This document shows positions 7,849 to 16,458 of a stretch of 64,000 nucleotides of DNA, piece after piece. The notes below the pieces were generated by a model. The model did not search any database, was not told the DNA's origin, and saw only the letters and a program-made list of their open reading frames with translations. How positions within the stretch are numbered: position 1 is the stretch's first letter; each line of letters begins with the position of its first letter. Source of the DNA: Chloroflexota bacterium (GTDB lineage: Bacteria; Chloroflexota; Anaerolineae; Anaerolineales; UBA11579); assembly GCA_019456165.1 (NCBI GenBank), contig VRUJ01000008.1:46210-110209 (forward strand). Direction: 5' to 3'. The translations under genes were made by a program, and so were the position numbers.

Positions 7849-8745
7849 TTAATTCGGAACTCCACTCATCAATTCAATTTGTTTGTTTACTTGATTCACA
7901 TATTCCTCATTTAGCTCTACTCCAATAAATCTCCTCCCCATTGCAAGTGCAGCATAGGCTGTTGTTCCTGAACCAATAAATGGGTCAAGAACGACATCAC
8001 CTTTACGAGTAAAAAGTTTGAAAAACCAAGTTGGGAGTTCTAGAGGAAAAACAGCACTATGGTTTTTGTTTGTACAAACTGTAGCAAACTCCAATACATT
8101 AGAAACATAATGTTCCTCTTCAAACACCACAACATTGTGAGGGTAGACCTTTTTTCTATTTAACCAGTTTGAAACATTTCTACCTAAAGTGCCATTCGTA
8201 CTTGAGATATGTCGGTTAAAATCTTTTTCTGACATCGATTTAAATCTTTTACTTGCCCAATCACCAATGGGAACCTTTACTGCATTTTGGTACATTTTGA
8301 AAGATCTTTCTTTTGTAAAATGCAAACATCTCTCCCAAGAATCTCTAAACCTGTTTGGCCATTTTCCTGGATAGGAGTTCTTCTTATACCAACAATATTC
8401 CTCAACCCAAAACCAACCTTGTTTTTTTAGTGCGAGAATTAACTCAATTACATATGTTTCTCTTTCACCATTTCTAGCATGTTCTTTGATATTTAATACA
8501 AAAGAACCATTAGGTTTCAAAATCCGTAATAATTCTTTTCCAATAGGTAAAAACCAATCGACGTATTCACTTGGGTGCACACTCCCATAAAATTTTTTTC
8601 TTTTGTCAGCATAAGGAGGAGAAGTTATTATTAAATCAACAGATTCGTCGGGAAATTTACTTTTATTCTTCAATAATATGGCTGCATTACCTTGATGAAC
8701 AACCCCAGTCTTGATTTTGTACTTTCTAACATCTTTTTTTGCCAT
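7849..8745 (-). CDS. DNA methyltransferase (N4-C/N6-A class) of a defence island
   Basis: This 298-residue enzyme transfers a methyl group from S-adenosylmethionine to a DNA base. The catalytic motif TSPPY is at residues 41-45 and the SAM-binding motif DPFIGSGTT at 254-262, so the order is catalytic motif first, as in beta-class methyltransferases. TSPPY is most often seen in N4-cytosine enzymes, although N6-adenine activity cannot be excluded. It is the last gene of a four-gene minus-strand operon with no gap to the DUF3883 protein upstream. A self-protecting modification role is inferred. The gene is clearly AT-richer than its flanks, suggesting horizontal transfer. Confidence 0.92.
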   Translation of the reverse strand: MAKKDVRKYKIKTGVVHQGNAAILLKNKSKFPDESVDLIITSPPYADKRKKFYGSVHPSEYVDWFLPIGKELLRILKPNGSFVLNIKEHARNGERETYVIELILALKKQGWFWVEEYCWYKKNSYPGKWPNRFRDSWERCLHFTKERSFKMYQNAVKVPIGDWASKRFKSMSEKDFNRHISSTNGTLGRNVSNWLNRKKVYPHNVVVFEEEHYVSNVLEFATVCTNKNHSAVFPLELPTWFFKLFTRKGDVVLDPFIGSGTTAYAALAMGRRFIGVELNEEYVNQVNKQIELMSGVPN

Positions 8746-9702
8746 CTAATAATTCCTTCGAAAGACTTTATATTGTTCTTCTTGTAATCCCCATATACTT
8801 GTATTATTAAAAACTGGATTAATCGGATTCTTAATTATCATTAAATTATTTATGTCAAACAAATTTCCTCCCATAACAGGTAATAAATACAAAAAATACC
8901 TTTTACTGTATTCTTTTGCAGTTTCAATTTCATTCCTCGACCAATAAAAATGCATGTCGTATTTTGAAACAGCTTTCACTTCAATATATCTCATAACTGG
9001 ATCACCCTCAAATAACTCGGAATCAAAACTTATTATATCGAACCCAGCCGTAACATCATTCAAGGATACGTGAACGATTTTTTTTGATAATTCTGGTAAG
9101 TGAGACAATCTCTTTTTTTCATATTTTATTATTTCTTTTTCTGCTAGATCTCCAATTTCTTGTTTTTTCCTTAAATTGTGTTGAAGTTCTTTTGGTGACA
9201 TTTTTTGGTTTTGCAAATAAGTTGAGAATATGCTGAAAAAATTATCTGAAATTCTATAGGTTTTTCTATTCTGACCAAATTGGACTAATTCTAATTCGAT
9301 AAAAAGATTTCTTATTCCACTATCTTTTATTCTATTTTTAGATGTTGGTTTGTAAACTATATTTTCTCCTGAGACTTCGAATTTTTTCAAATAAATTAAT
9401 ATTTCAGTAGAATACACATTCCTTAAATCAAGTAACCTTTTCAATAAAAGGCGTTTCAGTGAATTATCGTCACTAATATTAGTCCAAAGAAATTTTTGGG
9501 TTTTTCTATCCAGATTTATCTCGCCAGATTTTACTGATATTAGATCAAGATCTTCCAAGAATATTTGAGTATTCTCAAAATATTGTGCCTTTTCTTCAAA
9601 TGCTCTTTGAATAAATTCCAAATCATTACCTTTTGATGAAATCAATATTTTTAACAGGGTTTTTACCTGTTTATATGATATGTTATCAAATGTGTTTTTC
9701 AT
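8746..9702 (-). CDS. DUF3883-type putative restriction nuclease
   Basis: This 318-residue protein has a Lys/Phe/Ile-rich N-terminal half with helical, winged-helix-like character (residues 1-165) and a C-terminal DUF3883-like domain (about 180-300). In that domain GDLAE (184-188), GFDI with D222, and E241-V-K243 are arranged like the PD-(D/E)xK nuclease core. The first bases overlap the end of the helicase gene by 17 bases, and the stop touches the methyltransferase start. This places it as the likely effector nuclease of the system. The assignment rests on motif order only. Confidence 0.7.
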   Translation of the reverse strand: MKNTFDNISYKQVKTLLKILISSKGNDLEFIQRAFEEKAQYFENTQIFLEDLDLISVKSGEINLDRKTQKFLWTNISDDNSLKRLLLKRLLDLRNVYSTEILIYLKKFEVSGENIVYKPTSKNRIKDSGIRNLFIELELVQFGQNRKTYRISDNFFSIFSTYLQNQKMSPKELQHNLRKKQEIGDLAEKEIIKYEKKRLSHLPELSKKIVHVSLNDVTAGFDIISFDSELFEGDPVMRYIEVKAVSKYDMHFYWSRNEIETAKEYSKRYFLYLLPVMGGNLFDINNLMIIKNPINPVFNNTSIWGLQEEQYKVFRRNY

Positions 9703-11587
9703 CTAACAGAAATAATTCTTCATACCCTTGAATTTCATCCTGGTCATCAATCATATCAAGTGAATAGATATTATAATCATTTTCTACTATGCCATACATT
9801 TTTCTCGCCTTTGCCTTTAAACTATTCAATATCCGATACTCGATTGTTTGATCGTATTGTAAAAAATGATAGTGGGCTTCCTTATTTTCAGAACCCCCAA
9901 CTCTATGAATTCTATCTAAAGATTGAAGGTATTGAGCTCCGTTGAATGACAAGTCATAATAAACAGCATTGCTACAATTCTTATGGAGCGAAATTGACTC
10001 ACCACATGCTGCGGGATTAGCTATTAATATTTGAAGCTGATCCGTTTCTGAAACAAATTCTTTTACAATTTGTTCTCTTGTCTCTGCTTCAACTAGTGAA
10101 ACTCGTTCAATAGGTGTATCGCCAATTATTTTTTTACATAAATACCCTTCGTCAAATAGACTTTTTTCGATTAATCCAATTGTTCCAATGAATTGTGACC
10201 AAACCACTACTTTTTCCTTTTTTCCCTGAAAGTTATTGATCAACTTTATCAGATAATTTAATTTTTCAGGCCTTTCTAAACTGTCGTATTTACTAATTAT
10301 GGATCTCAAATCACTTTTATGTTCAAATAAATTTTCTTCATAATCATCAATGGCTGTTGCAAGTAATTTAGGATAAGATAAACATTGTCTTAACCTAACC
10401 ATTCTTCCTTTTTGCAACCTTAATACCATCTCAATGTTTTTTAGGTAATCTTCTTTAGAATAATTTCTAATTTTATTTTCCACAGCATCATATAGGATTC
10501 TTTCATTATGGTTCATCTGAATCAAATACGGTTCATGGAAAATTTGTGGCATTAAACCAAGTTCTGATTTTCGAACACGGTAGAAAAATGGGCCTACAAT
10601 AGGCTCTAGTATCCGGCTAGCAGACTCGATATTACTTTGGTCTTCTTCAATTTGGATTCTTAGCTTATCCTCATTGCTTATGATCTCATTATGTGGCCAA
10701 AGAAAATCAAACATATTGTACAAATCTGAATAACTATTTGGTATCGGTGTACCAGTTAAAATACATCTGAATTTTGCAAATTCTCCAATATTTAGGATTG
10801 CTTTTGCCCAATTGCCGTCAATCTTTTTAATGTAATGTGCTTCATCAATCACTAGATAAGCGGAGATTTTTTTGCTTCGAAGGAATTTTCGCACTTCATC
10901 TTGATCGTTTAAAAGAGTTTGAAAGGTTGTTAAATACAAATCATAAATATCTTTATTTTGAAAATATTCAGATTTTCTAATCAATTTGTTTCCACCTGCC
11001 AAGATTATACTTCTAGGTCTCCTCCCAAAAACTGCCTCATATTCCTCTTTCCATGGACCAAAACAAGATGGTGGACCCACAACAAATAGTATATTTACTT
11101 TACCTAACTGCCTCAATTTTTCAAACGCAGTAAGTACCACCGTAGTTTTTCCGCTTCCGGGAACCGAAAAATTTGCCCCATTTCCAATTAAATTAAGGTG
11201 GAAGGAGGCTTTAATTTGATGATCTTTTAATCTTCTTTCAATATTTTCGTAAATAAATTTCAAGTGAGTTTTGTATTCTTCTTTTTTGTAGTTCCCATCT
11301 TGATATTTTTTTACAAGGTTAATTAAATCCTCAAATTTTATCTTTTTACCATGAATTTCTTCAATTAATAATCTACTTGATTTCGATAATGAATATTGAA
11401 TGTTATTAGTATCGAAATAATTAATAATTTTTTGGAATAATTTATCATTCCTCGTATCCATCCAATAGTAGTTTCTTTCTTGATCCCAAATAAACCCCCA
11501 GAAATCGAGTTGACTTCTATATCTTGGTTTTAATTCTGCATCTATCTCCCTGATGAATATATTTTTTGCATTGATGTCAATTAGCAT
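9686..11587 (-). CDS. SNF2-type helicase/translocase of the defence island
   Basis: This 633-residue superfamily 2 ATPase has Walker A PGSGKTT at 143-149, DEAH at 248-251, motif III LTGTP at 277-281 and motif VI DRIHRVGG at 558-565. The QYLQSLDRIHRVGG context is typical of SNF2/Rad54-like translocases. The N-terminal 120 residues form a separate helical domain of unknown role. It likely moves on double-stranded DNA and couples recognition to the nuclease. It starts 9 bases after the ParB-like gene and overlaps the DUF3883 gene by 17 bases, so translation is coupled. Confidence 0.9.
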   Translation of the reverse strand: MLIDINAKNIFIREIDAELKPRYRSQLDFWGFIWDQERNYYWMDTRNDKLFQKIINYFDTNNIQYSLSKSSRLLIEEIHGKKIKFEDLINLVKKYQDGNYKKEEYKTHLKFIYENIERRLKDHQIKASFHLNLIGNGANFSVPGSGKTTVVLTAFEKLRQLGKVNILFVVGPPSCFGPWKEEYEAVFGRRPRSIILAGGNKLIRKSEYFQNKDIYDLYLTTFQTLLNDQDEVRKFLRSKKISAYLVIDEAHYIKKIDGNWAKAILNIGEFAKFRCILTGTPIPNSYSDLYNMFDFLWPHNEIISNEDKLRIQIEEDQSNIESASRILEPIVGPFFYRVRKSELGLMPQIFHEPYLIQMNHNERILYDAVENKIRNYSKEDYLKNIEMVLRLQKGRMVRLRQCLSYPKLLATAIDDYEENLFEHKSDLRSIISKYDSLERPEKLNYLIKLINNFQGKKEKVVVWSQFIGTIGLIEKSLFDEGYLCKKIIGDTPIERVSLVEAETREQIVKEFVSETDQLQILIANPAACGESISLHKNCSNAVYYDLSFNGAQYLQSLDRIHRVGGSENKEAHYHFLQYDQTIEYRILNSLKAKARKMYGIVENDYNIYSLDMIDDQDEIQGYEELFLLDEKHI

Positions 11588-11596
11588 ATCATTAAT

Positions 11597-12988
11597 CTAT
11601 TTTTTCTTCTTACTTTTATTGTGTTGGTAAAACCTGTGTTCCAAATTATCTGCCGCATTCCGAATATCCTTCAGATATTTCCTTGCTTTAGGAACATCTT
11701 TTAATTTTACAGCTCCTGGATCCATGTTCCTATGAAGTAATTTTTTTAATGCGGCATCCAGTAGTGATAAAGGAGTTTCACTTTCCTTTTCATTTTTATA
11801 TAATTGTCTTGCCTTCTTGACACTTCCAATTAATTTGTTTGCATGCTTTGCACCCCAAATCTTGTCTTTCGTTCTCTCATCGTACTCCTTATTATCTTCA
11901 TCAAAAATTTCTTCTTCTGAAAGATCAAAATTAATTTCTAATAATTCGAATAACTCTTCCTTCGCATCTTCTACCTGTATCCATTTTGGGAGTTCTCTCA
12001 TCAACATGTGCACTTTTGGTAACTCTGGAAAATCTCTTTTCCTGATTATCTTAAAAGCAATCTCTTCAAATTCACCTATCTCATCCTCTTGGATACCCAT
12101 CTTTAATCTTGTTTTTTCATCAGCAAGTTTATTCCAAGTATGATTAGAATAATCTTTAAATGCTTGCCACCTACCCTCTCGGTCTGTGATTCCTGTTGAA
12201 ATCGTTTTATAGAGGTCTGATCTTCCAAGTTGTTGGAGGTACCTATCAATACATTCTAATGGTTTTAAATAATCTTCCCTGTGCTTTTTTATTGCCTTTC
12301 GAAAATCCTTTTCTGATAATCGAAAATAATTCGGGTCATCTCGTAATTGTTCATCCAACGTCATTCCAGTATCAATTTTTCTTCTAATAGATATTGCTCT
12401 GTCGAAGCCATAATATTCCGACTTTCCTTCACTTTGGTATTGGTATCGATTTTCTATTTGTTCAATTTCTTTGAATGTGGGAGGCCCCCCCTCATCATTT
12501 ATTCCAGGCAGTATTACTACCTTCATCCAGTTATATTTTTCTTCTTTATACGCCTTGAATAAATTTTCAAATGCTACTTTTCTTCTATTTCCATTTATTA
12601 AAAATCCATCCGCAGTAATAATTGCAGGTTCTCTTTGTCCCGAATGGAAAATCGAATTCATTAATTCGGTTGTTTTCTCTGGGTCTTTACCTTCCAGGAA
12701 ATCTTTAAGGGTTTTTTGGGCCACCTTGCTTTTCTCTTTAATAATTCCATAATCCCGCTCAAAACTTATAACATCCGATGAGATCCTCCCATTATCTTTT
12801 CTGTACCTTAATATTTCAATAGGAACCTCCCAAACATCTCTTTCAGTATTATTAATTAGTTCATTACGAAATGCTATTACTTCTTTAGAGGGTTTTGCAC
12901 CTTTTCTTTTCTTCTCTTTAATCTCATTTGCAAAATCTTCAATTATGGCCCTTGTTGGTTGTTTGTAAATAGCATCAGTTTCTGACAT
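11597..12988 (-). CDS. ParB/Srx-like domain protein of the defence island
   Basis: This 463-residue protein contains a ParB N-terminal-like (ParB/sulfiredoxin fold) segment at about residues 50-150. GQREP at 117-121 and DGFLINGNRR at 127-136 correspond to the conserved box of ParB and related nucleotide-binding or nuclease domains. The rest is charged and helical. It is the first gene of the operon and has a good ribosome site (GGGAGA). In other systems ParB-like domains bind CTP or cut DNA, so this may be a sensor or loader; that is inference. The C-terminus ends with a lysine run. Confidence 0.75.
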   Translation of the reverse strand: MSETDAIYKQPTRAIIEDFANEIKEKKRKGAKPSKEVIAFRNELINNTERDVWEVPIEILRYRKDNGRISSDVISFERDYGIIKEKSKVAQKTLKDFLEGKDPEKTTELMNSIFHSGQREPAIITADGFLINGNRRKVAFENLFKAYKEEKYNWMKVVILPGINDEGGPPTFKEIEQIENRYQYQSEGKSEYYGFDRAISIRRKIDTGMTLDEQLRDDPNYFRLSEKDFRKAIKKHREDYLKPLECIDRYLQQLGRSDLYKTISTGITDREGRWQAFKDYSNHTWNKLADEKTRLKMGIQEDEIGEFEEIAFKIIRKRDFPELPKVHMLMRELPKWIQVEDAKEELFELLEINFDLSEEEIFDEDNKEYDERTKDKIWGAKHANKLIGSVKKARQLYKNEKESETPLSLLDAALKKLLHRNMDPGAVKLKDVPKARKYLKDIRNAADNLEHRFYQHNKSKKKK

Positions 12989-13049
12989 GGTTTTCTCCCA
13001 AGTTCAATTCTGCTTATTGTCAATAAATGTTATCGCATTTAATAATATG

Positions 13050-13061
13050 TACTGTTCAGTA
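13050..13061. promoter_or_regulatory. Short palindrome upstream of the defence operon
   Basis: TACTGTTCAGTA is a palindrome (TACTG, TT, CAGTA) about 60 bases before the first gene of the minus-strand operon, beside an AT-rich promoter-like stretch containing TATTAT on the minus strand. It could be an operator. No regulator gene is adjacent. Confidence 0.3.
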
Positions 13062-13213
13062 AAGTTGAGTAATTTATTGCAAAGTGTTTCCCAACACCTC
13101 CTCCCCCCCACTATACACCACTTCCCCCTAATTTCCAACCAGAATGCAAGCACCTCGCCCCTTGTTTAATGTTATGATTGGCGCGCAAACATACTTTTTG
13201 GAGGCATTACGGT

Positions 13214-14557
13214 ATGAAACAAATTAGCGTGGTTGGCGTGGGTTACGTCGGATTAGTGACGGCCGCTTGCTTCAGCGACCTGGGTAATAAGGTCGTCGCC
13301 CTAGATATCGACGAAGAACGCATCGCGGGTCTCAAGCGCGGCGAAATGCCCATCTACGAACCCGGCCTGGAAGAACTGGTCAACCGCAACGTGGACGCCG
13401 GGCGGCTTTCCTTCACCACATCCTACAGCGAAGCCATGCAAGGCTGCGAATTCGTCTTCATCTGTGTAGGCACGCCCATGGGGACGGACGGGGAAGCTGA
13501 GATGAAATACGTGCGCGCCGCGGCGGGTTCAATTGCTGAAAACATAAACGCCCCGCTTATCGTGATCAACAAGTCCACAGTGCCGGTGGGCACCGGAGAC
13601 TGGGTGGCAAACATCATCGACGATCACCAACCCAAGCCCATAGACTTTGCCGTGGTCTCTTGCCCAGAGTTCCTGCGCGAAGGCGCTGCCATCGCTGATT
13701 TCATGGACCCGCACCGCACTGTGCTGGGTTCCCAGCACCGCGATGCCGCCGACAAAGTCGCCCAATTACACCTGCCCTTGCGCTCCCCCATCGTGATCAC
13801 CGACCTGCGCACCGCCGAGATGATCAAATACGCCTCCAACGCATTTCTAGCCACCAAGATCTCCTTTATCAACGAGATCGCCAATATCTGCGAAACCCTG
13901 GGGGCGGACGTCAAAGAGGTAGCTGCGGGTATGGGTTTCGACCCGCGCATCGGTCCTGCATTCTTAAATGCCGGATTGGGCTACGGCGGCTCTTGCTTCC
14001 CCAAAGATATCAAGGCGCTGGCTTTCATGGCCGAGGAAATGGGCAACGATGCCAAGATCCTCAACTCTGTAATGTCCACCAACGACATACGCCGCAACAT
14101 GGTTGTCGAGCGCCTGGGCGATATGCTGGGAGGTTTCGAAGGCCGCACGGTCGGCATACTCGGCCTGGCCTTCAAACCCAATACGGATGACATGCGCGAC
14201 GCTCCCTCTATAGACATCGCAGAAGCTTTGATGGAAGCCGGCGTCCAAGTGCGCGCCTACGACCCGGTCGCCATGGACGCGGCGCGTGAATGGTTGCCTA
14301 AAGTGGAAATGATGCCTGACGCCTACACTCTGGCTGAAGGCTGTGATGCCCTGCTGGTGATCACCGAATGGAATGAATTCATGCAGTTGGATATGGAACG
14401 CATCCGCGATAGTATGGCCCAGCCGGTCATCTTCGATGGGCGCAACGTCTACGACCCGGAAAAAATGAGCGCTTTGGGTTTCGAATACCGCGGTATGGGG
14501 CGAGGCTATAACGGACAACTATCCACCGAAAAGAAAACAGAGGCACATGCCGCCTGA
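13214..14557 (+). CDS. ugd: UDP-glucose 6-dehydrogenase
   Basis: This enzyme oxidises UDP-glucose to UDP-glucuronate with two NAD+, supplying precursors for surface polysaccharides. The 447-residue protein shows the Rossmann motif GVGYVG near residue 7-12, the catalytic lysine region [13 protein letters not shown], and the active-site cysteine in YGGSCFPKD. The start at 13214 is chosen because GGAGG lies 10 bases upstream and [13 protein letters not shown] is the normal family N-terminus; an upstream in-frame start would add 12 unrelated residues. The last 11 bases overlap the next gene. Confidence 0.96.
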   Translation: MKQISVVGVGYVGLVTAACFSDLGNKVVALDIDEERIAGLKRGEMPIYEPGLEELVNRNVDAGRLSFTTSYSEAMQGCEFVFICVGTPMGTDGEAEMKYVRAAAGSIAENINAPLIVINKSTVPVGTGDWVANIIDDHQPKPIDFAVVSCPEFLREGAAIADFMDPHRTVLGSQHRDAADKVAQLHLPLRSPIVITDLRTAEMIKYASNAFLATKISFINEIANICETLGADVKEVAAGMGFDPRIGPAFLNAGLGYGGSCFPKDIKALAFMAEEMGNDAKILNSVMSTNDIRRNMVVERLGDMLGGFEGRTVGILGLAFKPNTDDMRDAPSIDIAEALMEAGVQVRAYDPVAMDAAREWLPKVEMMPDAYTLAEGCDALLVITEWNEFMQLDMERIRDSMAQPVIFDGRNVYDPEKMSALGFEYRGMGRGYNGQLSTEKKTEAHAA

Positions 14558-15458
14558 AAACCAAACCGAGCGCCCTCCGGTTTGCGATTACGAAGGTTCA
14601 GATTATCAGGCCGCTTTTTGGGATGCGGGTGAGAGAGCTTACGAAAACCGGGTAGAGGGGATAGCCCTAAAACGATTGCTGCCCAAAAACGGAGAATTAC
14701 TCTTAGAGATCGGGGCGGGAGCCGGACGAAACACGCCGCGCTACGGGGGCTATAAAAAAGTTGTGTTGCTAGATTTCTCACGCACACAATTAAAGCAGGC
14801 CAGAGATAGATTGGGGGCAAATGAGCGCTATACCTACGTCGCCGCCGACGTTTACCGTTTGCCCTTTGTCCCCGGGTTATTTGACGCCGCCACCATGATT
14901 CGCGTGCTGCACCACATGGCGGATGCGCCCCAAGCCCTGCGCCAAATTCGCGAAGTGCTGCGGCCTCAAGCTGCTTTCATCCTGGAATACGCCAACAAAC
15001 TAAACCTAAAAGCCATCTTCCGCTACCTGCTCCGCCGCCAAGACTGGAGCCCATTCACCCACGAAGCGGTTGAATTCGCTAAACTCAACTTTGATTTTCA
15101 CCCGGCAGCAATCCGCAATTGGCTGAAGGCAGAAGGCTTTAGCCCTCCGCGTCAATTGACTGTCTCCCACTTTCGAATATCGCTGCTCAAGAGGTTGGTG
15201 CCGCTCAGCCTGCTGGTTGCGATGGACTCTTTGTTCCAATGGACTGGCAGTCTATGGCAGTTAACGCCCAGCGTGTTCGTGAAAGCCCAGGCAGTTGGCG
15301 AAACTCCCCTGGCAGAGCCGGGGACGTTCTTCCGCTGCCCGGAGTGCGGCCATAATTTACCAGATAAGCGCGAGGAAGATCTGGAATGCGCGGGATGTTC
15401 GAGGCGTTGGGGCTTTCAGGATGGAATCTACGATTTCAAAGAACCGCTGAAAGACTAA
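14547..15458 (+). CDS. SAM-dependent methyltransferase with C-terminal zinc ribbon
   Basis: This 303-residue class I methyltransferase has the SAM-binding motif [14 protein letters not shown] near residues 50-63, the acidic LLDFS strand after it, and [15 protein letters not shown]. The C-terminal 35 residues form a four-cysteine zinc ribbon (CPEC and CAGC pairs), similar to a Trm112-type domain. It overlaps ugd by 11 bases, so translation is coupled. The substrate is unknown; a sugar, quinone or lipid intermediate is possible given the ugd neighbour. The zinc ribbon is usually found at the other end in related proteins, so the placement is unusual. Confidence 0.85.
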   Translation: MPPENQTERPPVCDYEGSDYQAAFWDAGERAYENRVEGIALKRLLPKNGELLLEIGAGAGRNTPRYGGYKKVVLLDFSRTQLKQARDRLGANERYTYVAADVYRLPFVPGLFDAATMIRVLHHMADAPQALRQIREVLRPQAAFILEYANKLNLKAIFRYLLRRQDWSPFTHEAVEFAKLNFDFHPAAIRNWLKAEGFSPPRQLTVSHFRISLLKRLVPLSLLVAMDSLFQWTGSLWQLTPSVFVKAQAVGETPLAEPGTFFRCPECGHNLPDKREEDLECAGCSRRWGFQDGIYDFKEPLKD

Positions 15459-15500
15459 AACCCCAAGAGATTAGGATAATTAAAAGAACTGACGGGTCTT

Positions 15501-15608
15501 AAGGGCGAGGCATCCATCCCTCCCCCTTTCAGGCACAATTTATCACTCGTTGGGGCGGAGCGACGCTTCGCCCTGACAATCTTTAAAAACCTGTCAGGTC
15601 TAATAAGA
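15501..15608. repeat. Composite G+C-rich intergenic repeat, copy A
   Basis: This block has three parts: AAGGGCGAGGCAT, then a hairpin core GGGGCGGAGCGACGC at 15552-15566, then ACCTGTCAGGTCT at 15589-15601. The same parts occur in the same order at 27126-27233. The first hairpin is decayed here (CATCC replaces the inverted half). It lies between convergent genes. Confidence 0.75.
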
Positions 15609-15628
15609 TAAGATTGTTAGTAGAAGAA

Positions 15629-16402
15629 TTAGTTTTCTCCCGCCAATTCGCTATCGATCACCTGGGCAAATTGTTCGAAGGGAAGAGCGCCAATCAATGG
15701 TACGCCGTTAATAAAAAATGTTGGCGTGGATCGAATCCCAAATTGAGCTGCAAAATCGTAATCCGCTTGAACATCATCTGCGTAGCGGCCTTCATTTAGG
15801 CATTCTAAAAATGCCTCTGTATCCAAGTCCAGATCTAGGGCATACTGTTCGTAAGATTCACGGCTTAAACCTAGCTCCATGCTGAATAGCTGGTCATGAT
15901 ACGCCCAAAATGCGCCTTGTTCATGGGCGCAGAGTGCAGCTTCTGCAGCTGGGGTTGCATTTGGGTGGATGCTCTTGAGAGGGAAATCTTTGAACACGTA
16001 ACGTATTTGGTCACCATATACGCTGAGTAATTGCGGATACACCTCTAAAAAATGACTGCGGCAGTAAGGGCACTCAAAATCGCTAAATTCAATAATCGTG
16101 ACGAGGGCATCATCCGGACCCAAGGATGGATCGTTTGAGCTGATGGGAATGTCATAGCGCCTGGCAGTTCCCTGGGGTTGATTTCCGGATTGAGAGGTAG
16201 TCGTGTTTTGAGCACCAATTCCGTCACCCCAGAAAACAAAACCCATCGCCAAACCCAGCAGAAAAGCCATAGGAACTAAGATGGCATAGAAATACGATCG
16301 TTTAATAGTAAAGGTCAGCGAACTTTCTTCAAATTCGACATCTTCCCCATCATTTTCTGCATCGATTTCAATCTCTGGAACGATCTCTAAATTGTCTGTC
16401 AT
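15629..16402 (-). CDS. DsbA-family thiol-disulfide oxidoreductase
   Basis: This 257-residue membrane-anchored protein has a short acidic cytoplasmic N-terminus, one transmembrane segment (about 37-58) and an extracytoplasmic thioredoxin-fold domain. The active site is CPYC at 111-114, and the cis-proline loop is STPTFFING near the C-terminus. It is of the BdbD/DsbG-like DSBA_dom4 (Thioredoxin_4) type and probably forms or isomerises disulfides in exported proteins. I place the start at ATG 16402 rather than 16423 because a TATAAT lies 7 bases upstream, making the longer form impossible from that promoter. Confidence 0.9.
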   Translation of the reverse strand: MTDNLEIVPEIEIDAENDGEDVEFEESSLTFTIKRSYFYAILVPMAFLLGLAMGFVFWGDGIGAQNTTTSQSGNQPQGTARRYDIPISSNDPSLGPDDALVTIIEFSDFECPYCRSHFLEVYPQLLSVYGDQIRYVFKDFPLKSIHPNATPAAEAALCAHEQGAFWAYHDQLFSMELGLSRESYEQYALDLDLDTEAFLECLNEGRYADDVQADYDFAAQFGIRSTPTFFINGVPLIGALPFEQFAQVIDSELAGEN

Positions 16403-16409
16403 GGCGGGG

Positions 16410-16455
16410 ATTATAACATGCACACCCCAAGATAAGCATAGACTATAATTATAAT
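16410..16455. promoter_or_regulatory. Divergent leaderless promoters
   Basis: On the minus strand TGTTATAAT (TATAAT at 16415-16410) lies 7 bases before ATG 16402. On the plus strand TATAAT occurs at 16444-16449 and again at 16450-16455, ending 3 bases before ATG 16459. Both genes lack a ribosome site, so both are probably read from leaderless mRNAs. The two starts are only 56 bases apart. Confidence 0.6.
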
Positions 16456-16458
16456 CTC

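Noticed and set aside
7849..12988. Assignment of the island to DISARM or a type I restriction system.
   Set aside because: There is no DUF1998 protein, no drmA-type helicase, no HsdS specificity subunit and no HsdR; the ParB-like and DUF3883 proteins do not fit those systems.
13964..14518. A 184-codon minus-strand frame inside ugd.
   Set aside because: It is the antisense shadow of a highly conserved gene with strong codon bias.
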